The notes: generated from the letters alone by a model not told the origin. Counted from the stretch's first letter, positions 17,467-26,940 are shown. The stretch is 64,000 nt of DNA from Halalkalicoccus paucihalophilus (GCF_001593955.1 NZ_LTAZ01000008.1:1-64000), one strand, 5' to 3'. Numbers and translations: made by a program.

Positions 17467-17621
17467 GATTACAGCAGTTGATACGTTAAACACTTAAATA
17501 ACTCCATCGAAGTTAGATTAAATAGAGAATAAACAAATGAAACAAACACGTTTCTGAGAATACATTCCCTGTTTGCACATCCGTTTTCCATCTGGCGAAT
17601 TTCGTGAACCCTTCCCTGTTG

Positions 17622-18677
17622 TTAGGGCCCAGAGGAATCCCGGGTGCACCAGACAGCGATAATAATCGAAAGCCCGAGGAGAGTCACTAACACACCAAAG
17701 CCTGGCATCTCGTCAACTCCTGTATCGTCATCCAATTCTGAGCTCCCGTTGTTGTTCGTCTCACTGGTCGATTTCTCGCTACGGGTGTCTGTGACACTCT
17801 CATTCGTTTCATTCCCCATCCCAGTAGTGGCTTCCGTGCTTCCATTGAGCGTCTCTGTCTCTGGTGTATCGAGTTGGAGGACAATAACGACCTGTCCGTG
17901 AGATGCCTCTGGTTGATAGGTCCAACCGCCACCGGCCTTCTCGTACGACTCCGCATCGGCGATCGGATCAATATCGGAGTCCCACGCCTCATGCTCTTGT
18001 TGAATATAACCGACGACATTGATCTCATCTGCATACTCCCCTGTGACCTGTGCCTCGCCATACTCGACAGTACTGTCCTCGGAGAGCCCATGGAACTCGA
18101 AACAGTGCGAATCGAGATATCCATCACCTTGTGGCAGAGTGGTGCTAGTACCGAACTGATCAGCGTCAAGCGGTCGATCGGAGTACTGTGTTAATGGAAG
18201 CGTTACCGTTATCGGATCCGCAGCCGAGTGCCACTCAAGCGTGTCCCCAGTCGGAATCGTGACTGTCGTATTTGGGACGGTTTCACCGACGATCGTCTCA
18301 CCAGCCTCGTTTCGAAGTGTGATACACATTTTCGCTGATCCACTGCCGAGGTAGGGACTTCGGTATTCGTCACGTGGATTCTCATAACTGACCCAGCTTC
18401 CATCGCTAGCGGCTGCCTCAAAATAGGGATCATCTTTTTCCGGCACTGATTGTTTGTATTCTTCTTCCGATACTTCATCCGAAACGTTCGGCCCGGTGTG
18501 GTCTGTCGAGGTATTACTGGCCTCTGTTGAGTTAACTGATTGATACCCGTGCTCGGTGTTTGATGGGCTGGTAATAGTTCCAGTTTCCGTGATAGCACCG
18601 GCCGTACCGCACCCACTCACGATTATGAACAGTCCGACGATAATCACTGTGGAATTTTCTGCTATTGATTTAATCAT
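17622..18677 (-). CDS. Surface protein with PGF-CTERM sorting signal
   Basis: 351 residues. The N-terminal signal is AENSTVIIVGLFIIVSGC, with a possible lipobox VSGC. A Ser/Thr/Asn-rich stretch (~28-70) is followed by a beta-rich body (~90-275) with WVSYENPRDEYRSPYLGSGSAKMCITL and a YGEAQVTGEYADEINVVGY segment. A second Ser/Thr/Asn-rich stalk leads to MPGFGVLVTLLGLSIIIAVW and a short charged tail. This PGF + transmembrane + basic end is the archaeosortase A recognition signal, so the C-terminus is probably cut and lipid-anchored. Many N-X-S/T sites suggest glycosylation. Function unknown. Confidence 0.8.
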   Translation of the reverse strand: MIKSIAENSTVIIVGLFIIVSGCGTAGAITETGTITSPSNTEHGYQSVNSTEASNTSTDHTGPNVSDEVSEEEYKQSVPEKDDPYFEAAASDGSWVSYENPRDEYRSPYLGSGSAKMCITLRNEAGETIVGETVPNTTVTIPTGDTLEWHSAADPITVTLPLTQYSDRPLDADQFGTSTTLPQGDGYLDSHCFEFHGLSEDSTVEYGEAQVTGEYADEINVVGYIQQEHEAWDSDIDPIADAESYEKAGGGWTYQPEASHGQVVIVLQLDTPETETLNGSTEATTGMGNETNESVTDTRSEKSTSETNNNGSSELDDDTGVDEMPGFGVLVTLLGLSIIIAVWCTRDSSGP

Positions 18678-19129
18678 TGATATATGAGTGAATGGGTGGG
18701 ATCGTGTTTCTGTAGTCGAAACCCGGATTTAGGGATATATTAGATAGTTTACCATAATCGCCAGAGACATGACGAAGATGTACCTCGCCCTGATTCTTCA
18801 GCAGCACAGATAATTCTGTTATTATACTCTTCAAATACTTATTTTTAGTATGTTTCACTAAAAATAGAAATGGTGTTCTTCTATATGTATTTTATTATAT
18901 TCAGATTATAATATCATCTAATTTATGGATTATAAATCTATACTACTAAATACATATTATAGTTGGTATATAGTTAAAAGTAGATAATCAGCGTGAGGGA
19001 GGCGGAGGATCGGTCTCCACACAGTATCAAATAGCTATGATATCGTGGCTAGTTGTAGGCTATTGTTTTCGCCCACTGGTTCGAGGGATCTCGTCTCACG
19101 TCGTCACGAAGGACGAGGTCCTTCGACGC
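18678..19129. other. Intergenic, very A/T-rich in its middle
   Basis: No gene is supported. A 62-codon minus frame (18670-18858) overlaps the start of the PGF-CTERM gene and looks like chance. The stretch 18840-18990 is the most A/T-rich part of the window, with many TATA-like words. Confidence 0.4.
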
Positions 19130-19245
19130 CTGTGCAGACTGTACTCCTGCGTTCGCTCGTCATTCGGAGCGGGTGGATCCAAAGCACGTCGTAGAAGCAG
19201 GAAGCCCCGCGGTCCGTTCACATACTCGATTGGCGTCTCCGTGGC
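19130..19245 (+). pseudogene. tnpB 3' remnant
   Basis: In one frame the bases read CTPAFARHSERVDPKHVVEAGSP, resembling the C-terminal end of haloarchaeal TnpB (typically ..AKRVVETGSPALKE). The rest of the gene and its right-end hairpin are gone. It marks another decayed IS200/IS605 insertion near the island edge. Confidence 0.5.
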
Positions 19246-19267
19246 CGTCCTGTCGATATCTCCGCTC

Positions 19268-19957
19268 TCAGTCGGGGATTTCCGCGAGGGTCTCCTCCCA
19301 GATCAAAGCTAACCCCTCGTATCGTTCCTTTGCCATTCTATCGAGTATCGTCGAGTCGTCGTCATTCGTTGTCCGCTCGGCGGCGATATCCTCACCGTCG
19401 AGCAGATCGCTGAGATGTGACGCGGCGAGTTCCATCGACATCTGGTCGTCGATCGTCTCGGCAACCATCTCGAAGACCATCCCTCCCTCGGGATGGAGCG
19501 CCAGCCACATTTCGAGATCGACGTCGAGGATCTCGGATCCGAATCGGCAATAAGCGTGGTAGCTACAGTACAGTGCGGCGAACAGCTCCAGTTCCGCATG
19601 GGCTCGTGCAGACGCACGGGCAAGCTCCTCGTCCGATGGATCCTCCTCGCGCTCGTGGTCGAGTAACCACGTATACCGCTGTTTCTGGCGTGTGAGTTCG
19701 TAGTGGAGGTACGTCGTGTGGAGTTCGTAGACCGCTTGAAAGAGGATTTGCTGGACTAATCGCGCTCGTTCGGTGAACGCATAATCGGTCGCTTTATACT
19801 CATATTGCGGGCAGGTTTCGACGAGACTGTCCGTCCACTGCTCGTTTCCGTTCGCCCACGCTTCTAGCATGATGCGGAGTCGCTTGTCGGGCTCGAGATC
19901 CTCGAGAACAGCCTCACTCAGCCTGTCGATTTGGTTTCCGAGACGACGCTTGCTCAT
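19268..19957 (-). CDS. Conserved haloarchaeal alpha-helical protein, unknown function
   Basis: 229 residues from the ATG at 19957 (MSKRRLGNQIDRLSE). The ATG overlaps the TGA of the upstream gene by 4 bp (ATGA), which decides this start over the longer frame to 20089. It is nearly all alpha-helical and acidic, with CPQYEYKATDYAFTERARLVQQILFQAVYELHTTYL and ALYCSYHAYCRF. I do not know its function; I have the impression that related two-gene pairs occur in haloarchaeal proviral or integrative regions, which would need a search. Confidence 0.7.
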   Translation of the reverse strand: MSKRRLGNQIDRLSEAVLEDLEPDKRLRIMLEAWANGNEQWTDSLVETCPQYEYKATDYAFTERARLVQQILFQAVYELHTTYLHYELTRQKQRYTWLLDHEREEDPSDEELARASARAHAELELFAALYCSYHAYCRFGSEILDVDLEMWLALHPEGGMVFEMVAETIDDQMSMELAASHLSDLLDGEDIAAERTTNDDDSTILDRMAKERYEGLALIWEETLAEIPD

Positions 19958-20238
19958 CGTCGCCTCTTTCGGTCGTCGAAGTCGGTGACTTTCCGCAGCA
20001 ACTCCAGATCCTCTTCCATCTCCTCGATATCGGTATCCTTCTGAAGCTTGCGATACTGTCCGCTGAGGGTACCAAGCGTCCGATACCACTTGATCAGCAT
20101 CCGCTCGTCTTCGGCGGTCTCGACGTCGCGTGACTTCGTTCGGTCGCGAACGTCGTGGATGGCCTCTCCGAGAATCGAGAGGACTTGCTCCCGGTCGGTT
20201 TCCGATTCCTCTGGGTCGTGTAATGGCGGTGGTGACAT
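19954..20238 (-). CDS. Small helical protein, first gene of a coupled pair
   Basis: 94 residues, charged and helical (EQVLSILGEAIHDVRDRTK, MLIKWYRTLGTLSGQYRKLQ), ending in a basic RKRRR tail. It overlaps the next gene by 4 bp (ATGA), so both are probably translated together. No domain is recognised. The two proteins may form a complex; inferred only from the coupling. Confidence 0.65.
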   Translation of the reverse strand: MSPPPLHDPEESETDREQVLSILGEAIHDVRDRTKSRDVETAEDERMLIKWYRTLGTLSGQYRKLQKDTDIEEMEEDLELLRKVTDFDDRKRRR

Positions 20239-20630
20239 AGGACGATCGTAATGTGGAGCGTTCGGCGGCAGTTCTACATCATCGTTCGTTATGAGAACGT
20301 ATAAGCGGTCATGTAGCAGGGTGAAAGTGAACCATCGCTGAGAGTCATCAATCGAAGTGGGACTCTTTGGGTAGTGGTCCCGGTACGGTCTTCGATCGTA
20401 ATAGCCGGTATTGGTCCGTCCTCGAACCCGTCAGGGGTATCGAACCCCGGTACGCGATCGAAACACGGCTGTATCCCCTCTTACTCGCTCCCTTCGGTCG
20501 CTCGTTGAGGAAGGGGCCTTAGCGCCTCGATTAAGGTAAAATAACCCCGTCGTGGTGATCTGACGTCGTCGAAGACTGCTGATCCATCGTGACGCTGGCA
20601 AGGAGCCCGCCGTGTCACTACCCCCGCCGT
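20239..20630. other. Intergenic containing MITE-like copy D
   Basis: About 20468-20545 has CTCTTACTCGCTCCCTTCGG, GTCGCTCGTTGAGGAAGGGG, then CTTAGCGCCTCGATTAAGG, the same layout as the right ends of copies A and B. The matching left end is not visible, so it is a one-ended remnant. The rest shows no gene. This gap also marks the change from the A/T-richer island to the G/C-rich part. Confidence 0.45.
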
Positions 20631-21845
20631 TCAGTACTCCTCGGCCGGTAGCAGCCGTTCTGCAACCGCCGCTTGTGCCTCGTAGACCCACTCGGGATCG
20701 AACGTCGTTTCGACGTACATCGCCCGTCCAGCCCGCCCTTTCGACTCGGTCCAGCTCTCGACGAGCCCCATCGTATCGAGTTCGCCTACGAGCTTCTGAA
20801 TCGCTCGCTCGCCCAGCCGAAACTGTTCGGCCGTACTCGGCTGCTGGAGGCGCTCGTGGATCCGACTGCTCCGAACCGGCTGGATGATTTTGCCATCCGA
20901 ACCCCGCGTCCCGACGGCCGCCGCCAGCACGACTAGATGACGAAGCGGCAGACTCCGCAGTTTCGCGACCGTCGTTTCACGTTCGGTCCCCTCGAGACTG
21001 TCGAGGAGACAGTCAACGGTCACCCGATCGAGTTTTCGCTCGGTGGCCAGTTCGCCGGCCTGCCGAAATAACCGAAGCGTTCTGCGGGCATCACCCCATC
21101 GGTAGGCGGCCTCCTGCACGCCGCGATCGAACGCCTCCTCGCTCAATCCACCGTCGACGAACGCCACCTCGATCCGCGCCCCGATAATCGCACGCAGTTC
21201 TGCTTCGTCATACGGTGGAAAGAACACCTCCTCACCGCCCATCGCGCTCTCGACGCGGCTATCTAGGCGCAGGTCCACAGTCAACAGCTCGTTGCTGATC
21301 AGAAACACCGAGAGCTGCAGTTCGCGTTCGAGCTTGCCCTCCCCGCGTAAGAGTCGATAGAAGAAGTCGCTGGGGTCGTAGTTCGCGTCGTGTTGGATGT
21401 GGTCGATCTCATCGAGGATCAGCACGGTCCACTCCGGGTACTCCTCGAGGCGCTCCCAGATCGCCTCGAAGACGCCATCCAAGCCGACGTACGCGCCCTC
21501 TTTTTCGCCGCCGAGAGCAAACAGGATTTCGTTGGCCGCACTGAAGATCGTTCGACACTCCTTCAGATTCACGTACTCGACGCCAACCATGGACTGGCGG
21601 TCGGCGAATTCCTGACAGAGGCGCTGTGTGGTGATCGTCTTGCCCGTCCCCGGGGGACCGTAAATGGAGACCGTCGTTGGTAGATAGTCCTCGGTTACCC
21701 CCGTCAGAATCCGCCCCAGTGCCCGTTCCTGCTCAGTCCAGGGCACGATGTCCTCGGGTTCCGCCAGCGGGTCGAGTGCGCCCTTGTCAGCGAACACCGA
21801 CTCGTCCGCGGCCAGTTCGTCGAAGAGATCGTCGTAGCGTGTCAT
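20631..21845 (-). CDS. orc: Orc1/Cdc6-family replication initiator
   Basis: 404 residues. AAA+ core: Walker A GPPGTGKT (~64-71), Walker B VLILDEID, sensor-like VFLISNE, and the arginine-containing LDSRVES segment (VESAMGGEEVFFPPYDEAEL). RWGDARRTLRLFRQAGELA is the sensor-2/lid region and residues ~290-390 are the winged helix. The length is normal for the family. It would bind origin repeats and load MCM. It stands at the edge of the accessory island and could belong to a secondary origin or plasmid. It is divergent from the Gfo/Idh gene at 22065. Confidence 0.93.
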   Translation of the reverse strand: MTRYDDLFDELAADESVFADKGALDPLAEPEDIVPWTEQERALGRILTGVTEDYLPTTVSIYGPPGTGKTITTQRLCQEFADRQSMVGVEYVNLKECRTIFSAANEILFALGGEKEGAYVGLDGVFEAIWERLEEYPEWTVLILDEIDHIQHDANYDPSDFFYRLLRGEGKLERELQLSVFLISNELLTVDLRLDSRVESAMGGEEVFFPPYDEAELRAIIGARIEVAFVDGGLSEEAFDRGVQEAAYRWGDARRTLRLFRQAGELATERKLDRVTVDCLLDSLEGTERETTVAKLRSLPLRHLVVLAAAVGTRGSDGKIIQPVRSSRIHERLQQPSTAEQFRLGERAIQKLVGELDTMGLVESWTESKGRAGRAMYVETTFDPEWVYEAQAAVAERLLPAEEY

Positions 21846-22064
21846 GGGACGTCTCGCCTAACCAACTCTCGTTCCAGGCGAATTACGAGTATCTATATAA
21901 CGGAAGTCGAAACGTCTTCCGATCGGTCGCCAGCAAACAGCAACCTCGACGAGAGTGCCTGTGAGGCGGGGGACCCCGCACCGACCCAGAAACCGGGGTG
22001 TTCCCGAACCGTTCCCCGTCGGAAGACCCGCGTGTTTTACCTGCACGGATGGTACGACAATGCA
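21846..22064. promoter_or_regulatory. Divergent intergenic region upstream of orc
   Basis: A TATATA word at about 21894-21899 is a likely promoter for orc. Short inverted repeats are present: CTCGT..ACGAG near 21868-21889 and GGAAG..CTTCC near 21901-21919. In haloarchaea the origin usually lies beside orc, so this is where ORB-like repeats should be sought; I see only weak candidates (GAAACCGGGGTG near 21989). Confidence 0.35.
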
Positions 22065-23135
22065 ATGCTCGACTGGATCGATTCCTACGAAGCCCGCGAG
22101 TGGCAGACGACGACCGAGGGCACGGTCAGATACGCCCTGATCGGGCTCGGCTGGTGGACGATCGATGTCGCCCTGCCGGCTATCGAGTCCTCGGACCTCG
22201 GGGAGGTGACGACGTTCGTGAGCAGTTCGACCGCGAAGGCCGAGCGCCTCGCCGAGGAGAACGACGTGGCTCACGGCATCAGCTACGAGGAGTTCCACGA
22301 CGGCGTGAAACGCGACGCCTACGACGCCGTCTACGTCGGGACGCCGAACGCCTACCACTTGGAGTACGTCGAGACGGCCGCCGAGCTCGGCAAGGCGGTC
22401 CTCTGTGAGAAGCCGATGGAGGCCACCGTCGAGCGCGCCGAGCGGATGGTCGAGACGTGTGAGGACGCAGGCGTACCGCTAATGATCGCCTACCGGATGC
22501 ACACCGACCCCGCGATCCAGCGCGCGAAGGAGCTGATCGAGGCAGGATTCCTCGGCGAGCCGGTGTCGGTCCACGGCCACAACAGCCAACCGCTGCTCGA
22601 GATGATCCCCGATCACGACCAGTGGCGTCTCGATCCCGACCTATCGGGGTATGGCACCTCGGTGATGGATCTGGGCATCTACTCGATCAACACCGCCCGC
22701 TACCTGCTCGATCGGGATCCCCTCGCCGTCCACTCGGAGATGAGTTCCCACCACGAGGCCTTTGGGGACGTGCCCGACGAGCGCTCCTCGGCCCTACTCG
22801 TCCTCGAGGACGACGTGAAGATGGTCACGACCGCGAGCCAGCGCGCCTACGAGGACACCGAGTTGAAGCTCACCGGGACGGAGGGACAGATCGCGTTCCA
22901 GCCGGCGTTCCACGGAAACGTAACCCTCCGACTTTCTCGTAACGACCTGCAGGTGACGGTCGATCACGAGACATTCGACGCCGAACGTGAGATGCAAGAG
23001 GAGTTCGACTACTTCGCTGACCGCGTCCTGACCGGCGGGGACATCCATGCCGATGGCCGACACGGGCTCACGGACATGCGCATCATCCGGGCGATTCACG
23101 AGGCCGCAGAACGCGGCGACATCGTCGAACTGTAG
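22065..23135 (+). CDS. Gfo/Idh/MocA oxidoreductase, xylose-dehydrogenase-like
   Basis: 356 residues from the ATG at 22065; the frame opens earlier (22032) with unlikely residues. N-terminal Rossmann fold with VRYALIGLGWWTIDVALPAI, then YVGTPNAYHLEYVETAAELGKAVLCEKPMEA, the family EKP motif carrying the catalytic-type Lys. The C-terminal beta-sheet domain includes DLSGYGTSVMDLGIYSIN. It looks closest to the haloarchaeal NADP-dependent D-xylose 1-dehydrogenase group, but other sugars are possible. No other pentose-pathway gene lies next to it. Confidence 0.85.
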   Translation: MLDWIDSYEAREWQTTTEGTVRYALIGLGWWTIDVALPAIESSDLGEVTTFVSSSTAKAERLAEENDVAHGISYEEFHDGVKRDAYDAVYVGTPNAYHLEYVETAAELGKAVLCEKPMEATVERAERMVETCEDAGVPLMIAYRMHTDPAIQRAKELIEAGFLGEPVSVHGHNSQPLLEMIPDHDQWRLDPDLSGYGTSVMDLGIYSINTARYLLDRDPLAVHSEMSSHHEAFGDVPDERSSALLVLEDDVKMVTTASQRAYEDTELKLTGTEGQIAFQPAFHGNVTLRLSRNDLQVTVDHETFDAEREMQEEFDYFADRVLTGGDIHADGRHGLTDMRIIRAIHEAAERGDIVEL

Positions 23136-23547
23136 TCGTACCCGTCGGCGTCGGACACGGAATCTTCGGGGCGCACGCATGTTGGTCACGCGCTCGCATG
23201 GGCGCTCGCGACCGGCGAGAGGAACTCGCTGATCGATCTCGCTGTCGAGACGGTGCGGCCCTCAGGCCGCTCGAATCACGGGAGTAGAACGAGGCTCGTT
23301 CGCCGAGTAATACACGGTCACGTGGGACGGGATTTTTCGCAAACGATCGCGGTCTTTCGGGAACGAGCGACGGAGCGACTACGCCACCGAGCACCCGAGG
23401 CGACGGGCGTGATGGTAGCCTTTATAATACATCCATAATATTACTACTGATAACCGTTGAATGTGGTGAAAATAGTCGGCGGATGCGTTCACGGTCGCGA
23501 ATCAGCGCATCCCACTGCGCAGACGGCAACACGGCAAACAAACTCAC
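23136..23547. other. Intergenic, 412 bp
   Basis: No gene recognised; frames are short and lack domains. An A/T-rich stretch at 23420-23450 (CCTTTATAATACATCC, AATATTACTACTG) probably contains the promoter of the lipoprotein gene at 23548. Confidence 0.45.
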
Positions 23548-24579
23548 ATGACACCAACACTGGGAACCTCGCGACGGCGGCTCGCGGTCCTCCTTTTGGT
23601 CTGCGTTGCGGTCGCACTGGCCGGCTGTTCCGGCTGGGGGGCCAACGGGCCCGCGGACGAGCCGGATGCCTCCAACGCGAGCAGCGACGACCTTGAGGAC
23701 GAACAGAACGACGATTCGTCGAACACGACTGACGGGTCCGACGCCACGAACGGGTCCGATTCGACCGCGAACGGGGAGGAAAGCGACGACGGACCACCCG
23801 ATGACGGGTCTGCCTCGGTGGACGACGACTCGGCGGACGACCCGAACGGAACCGACGAGTCCGGCGGTGCGGACACGAGCGACGGGTCCGATGACGGATC
23901 GGAGGAGAGCACCGACGAGAACACTGAGAACGAATCGGATGGGACCGACGACGAGTCACCGTCCGAGCAGCCACCCGCGGACGAAAACGCTGACGAGAAC
24001 GACGGCGACGAGGACACGACTGACGAAAACGGAAGCGACGACCCCGAGACGTACACGCTCACCGTCGAGGCCGAGGGGCCGGTGACCATCGAGCGCCTCT
24101 CGGACGGCGCGACCACGACGCGCGAGGCTACCGACGGAACGGTCGAGTTCACCGTCCTCGAAGGCGATTACGACATTAGGGCGGGCGCAGAGGAGTACGT
24201 CGACCCGATGCAGTCTTTCGGCGTCACTGAGGATCGGACGGTCACCCTCCAGCGGGGTGGCTCGATCACCTACACCGTCGTCGATGCCGAAACCGGCGAG
24301 CCGATCGAGGGTGCCGAGATCAGCGGGCTGTGCGATCTGTGGTACTCGAGCGGTGATGCCTCGATCAGCGGCCAATCGAACGCCAGCGGCGTCATCGAGG
24401 CCGAGACCCTCATCCCGACGACATGCCGGTACGACACGCAGATCACGGCGGAGGGGTACGAGCCGGCCTCGCTCGGCGAGATCAACGTCCCCGAGGACGA
24501 CGGGACGACCGTCGAACTCCAGCCCGAGGGATCGAACGCCACGCTCGCGCTCGGCGTGACGAGTATCGCCCGGGCCTGA
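23548..24579 (+). CDS. Lipoprotein with acidic linker, paralog of 6351-7628
   Basis: 343 residues. Signal RRLAVLLLVCVAVALAGC, lipobox LAGC. Residues ~25-165 are Asp/Ser/Thr/Gly/Asn/Glu-rich. A beta domain (~168-235, YTLTVEAEGPVTIERLSDGATT) and a C-terminal domain (~238-330) follow: TYTVVDAETGEPIEGAEISG, CDLWYSSGDASI, and the second Cys in IPTTCRY. The last ~100 residues match the C-terminus of the 6351-7628 protein, with both Cys conserved, while it lacks one of that protein's beta domains. Surface-anchored; ligand unknown. Confidence 0.82.
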   Translation: MTPTLGTSRRRLAVLLLVCVAVALAGCSGWGANGPADEPDASNASSDDLEDEQNDDSSNTTDGSDATNGSDSTANGEESDDGPPDDGSASVDDDSADDPNGTDESGGADTSDGSDDGSEESTDENTENESDGTDDESPSEQPPADENADENDGDEDTTDENGSDDPETYTLTVEAEGPVTIERLSDGATTTREATDGTVEFTVLEGDYDIRAGAEEYVDPMQSFGVTEDRTVTLQRGGSITYTVVDAETGEPIEGAEISGLCDLWYSSGDASISGQSNASGVIEAETLIPTTCRYDTQITAEGYEPASLGEINVPEDDGTTVELQPEGSNATLALGVTSIARA

Positions 24580-24662
24580 TCCCGGTACGTCGGCCGAATC
24601 ACTCTGGAGGACTTTCCATCGAGAATCGGAACAATCATGCGAGATCGTAATATCCTTCAACT

Positions 24663-25436
24663 ATGACTGGGTCGCTCGATAATAAAACGGCCGTCGTGAC
24701 CGGTTCGAGCAGTGGTATCGGGTTCGCGATCGCGCAGCACCTCGCAACGGAGGGTGCGAACGTGGTCGTCAATTCTCGCTCACAGGATCGAGCAGAAGAC
24801 GCTGCAGACGAGATCGACGGTGGTGATACTGTTCTCCCGATCGAAGCCGATGTCACGGACCGTAGTTCCCTCCAATCGCTCGCTGATCGAACCGTCGAGG
24901 AGTTCGGTTCACTAGATATTTGGGTGAATAATGCCGGTATCAATATTCGTGGTCCTGCAGAGGAACTCTCGCTGGACGACTGGCAAACCGTTATCGATGT
25001 CAACCTCACTGGGACGTTCTCCGGAGCCCAAGTGGCCGGTAATCGGATGATCGACCAGGGAACGGGCGGGAACATCATCAACATCTCGAGCATGATGGGT
25101 GAACAGGGTCAAACTGGGAGAACACCCTATAATACGTCGAAAGGCGGCGTGAACAATCTCACCCGGTGTCTAGCTGTGGAATGGGCAGAACACGATATTC
25201 AGGTCAATGCCGTCGCGCCGGGGTACATCGAAACCGAGATGGTCGACGACGCTCAGGACCAGATCGGATTCGATAAACAGGACGTCGTTGATCGAACACC
25301 GCTCGGGCGGTTTGGAAGCGTCGACGAAGTCGCGAACTGTGTGACGTTCCTTGCAGAGGGTGACCACTTCATGACCGGCGAGATACTGCATCCGGACGGC
25401 GGGTGGCTTGCGTTCGGATGGGGAAGTAAAGACTGA
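24663..25436 (+). CDS. Short-chain dehydrogenase/reductase
   Basis: 257 residues, classical SDR: cofactor motif TGSSSGIG (13-20), NNAG near 92, Ser in NISSMMG (~142), catalytic Tyr156 and Lys160 in YNTSKGG, and a C-terminal AEGDHFMTGEILHPDGGW. The pattern resembles sugar-acid or glucose 1-dehydrogenase types (KduD/FabG-like). The substrate cannot be fixed; it is not clearly in an operon. Confidence 0.85.
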   Translation: MTGSLDNKTAVVTGSSSGIGFAIAQHLATEGANVVVNSRSQDRAEDAADEIDGGDTVLPIEADVTDRSSLQSLADRTVEEFGSLDIWVNNAGINIRGPAEELSLDDWQTVIDVNLTGTFSGAQVAGNRMIDQGTGGNIINISSMMGEQGQTGRTPYNTSKGGVNNLTRCLAVEWAEHDIQVNAVAPGYIETEMVDDAQDQIGFDKQDVVDRTPLGRFGSVDEVANCVTFLAEGDHFMTGEILHPDGGWLAFGWGSKD

Positions 25437-25724
25437 ACGGAATCGGCGTCTTCGACTCCCTTTGCGACAGTTCTCCGGATCGGTACTGACAGCCCCGGCT
25501 GACCGGTCCGTTCCTTCGCGGGCTGGTCACTGTTCGGGTTCCCGAGGGAGGTACCAGTCGCTTTGAGCACCTCCCTCGGTGGTTCACTCTCGAAAGCGTC
25601 CTCTCTTTCCACCGATCCGAGGAGCCGTTCGGGGTCGACGCCGTGCTTCCGAAGCACGTCCGGACAGGCCTCGAGGATCGCCAACGGGCCCGGATACCGC
25701 CGGGCGAACTACCGTCCCGGCTGC

Positions 25725-26711
25725 TCAGTCCCCATTGATTACGTCGAAGTACTGATCGCCGTTGTCACACACCATCGTCAGCACGACGGATTCCGGGTCG
25801 TCGCTGTAGTCGTCGGCGATCTCGAGCGCGGCGGCGGAACTCGGCCCGATGAGGAACCCGTTTCGCGCCTCGGAGCGCGCGCGTTCGAAGGCCGCCTCGT
25901 CGGCCACCGTCCGCACGTCGTCGATGGAGTCGAACCACATCGTCGGGAGCCGCTCTGCCTTCCCGAGCCCCTCGACAGCGACGTCGTATTCGACCGGATC
26001 CTCGCCGTGAAAGGCCGTCCAGATGTTCGACTTCTCGCCGTCGACGCCGACGACCTGCACCTCGGGGTACTCCTCCTTTACGCGGCGAGCGATCCCCGAG
26101 AGCGTCCCGCCCGTCCCCATCGGCGAGACGATGTGGGTCAGGTCCCCGTCGAGTTGCTGGACGACTTCCTCGCCGGTCCATTCGTAGTGGACCTGCGGGT
26201 TCAACTCGTTTTCGTACTGGTTGAGGAAGGTCCCCCCCGTCTCGTCGGCGATCCGTTGGGCCTCCCGGGCATAGTAGTCCTCGTGGTCGGACGCGACGTC
26301 CGGACACGCCGTCGTGGTCGCCCCGTAGGCCTCCATGTAGCCGGATTTCTGCCCGCTCGTCCCCGCCGGAAAGGTAATCTGACAGTCCAGTCCTAGCCTC
26401 GCACACACGAGCGCCACGGCACCTCCCGTGTTACCCGAACTCGCCTCGATCACCGGTCCCTCGCCATCGATCTCGCCGTCCGCCCGCATCTTCGAGATCA
26501 TTCCCAGCGCGACACGGTCCTTCATCGACCCGGTCGGGTTCTCGTACTCCAGCTTGCAGTACGTCCGACCGGGCCGGTGCCCGTCATACTCGACGATCGG
26601 TGTCCCACCTGTCCGCCCCAGAATCGAATCGTCACACTCCGGGTACGGCGTGATCGTCGGAGCGTCTCTGGTCCGACTGTGGTCGGTGGAACCGGGTGCC
26701 GGTTGCTCCAT
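25725..26711 (-). CDS. PLP-dependent cysteine-synthase-family enzyme
   Basis: 328 residues, fold type II. The PLP lysine lies in NPTGSMKDR, the phosphate/substrate loop is EASSGNTGGAVA, the Gly-rich PMGTGGTLSG loop binds the cofactor phosphate, and GPSSAAAL is near the C-terminus. It matches O-acetylserine sulfhydrylase / cystathionine beta-synthase core enzymes, so it probably makes cysteine from an activated serine. It is divergent from the 26941 gene; no serine acetyltransferase is nearby. Confidence 0.88.
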   Translation of the reverse strand: MEQPAPGSTDHSRTRDAPTITPYPECDDSILGRTGGTPIVEYDGHRPGRTYCKLEYENPTGSMKDRVALGMISKMRADGEIDGEGPVIEASSGNTGGAVALVCARLGLDCQITFPAGTSGQKSGYMEAYGATTTACPDVASDHEDYYAREAQRIADETGGTFLNQYENELNPQVHYEWTGEEVVQQLDGDLTHIVSPMGTGGTLSGIARRVKEEYPEVQVVGVDGEKSNIWTAFHGEDPVEYDVAVEGLGKAERLPTMWFDSIDDVRTVADEAAFERARSEARNGFLIGPSSAAALEIADDYSDDPESVVLTMVCDNGDQYFDVINGD

Positions 26712-26940
26712 TACTGCCCCTGTCTGGCACCTCGGTTATCAACCTTCATATTATTACGGAATAAACTATATAAATTAGAGTAGAACCATTCGAGACTGAG
26801 TTCCCTCGCTGCTGGTTCAAAAAGGCCGAACTCACCACGTATCCGAGCAGACGCGTCCATCGTGATCGCGCTCTTTCCGGCGTCGTCGCGGAGCGTGGAC
26901 CGATGTCGTTTTCCCGTTCTGCTTCCTGTACTGGATACCG

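Noticed and set aside
25470..25684. Minus-strand frame with AILEACPDVLRKHGVDPERLLG, protein-like at its start
   Set aside because: It has a stop just before it and runs into antisense of the SDR gene with no end of its own; could be a gene remnant but no family is recognised.
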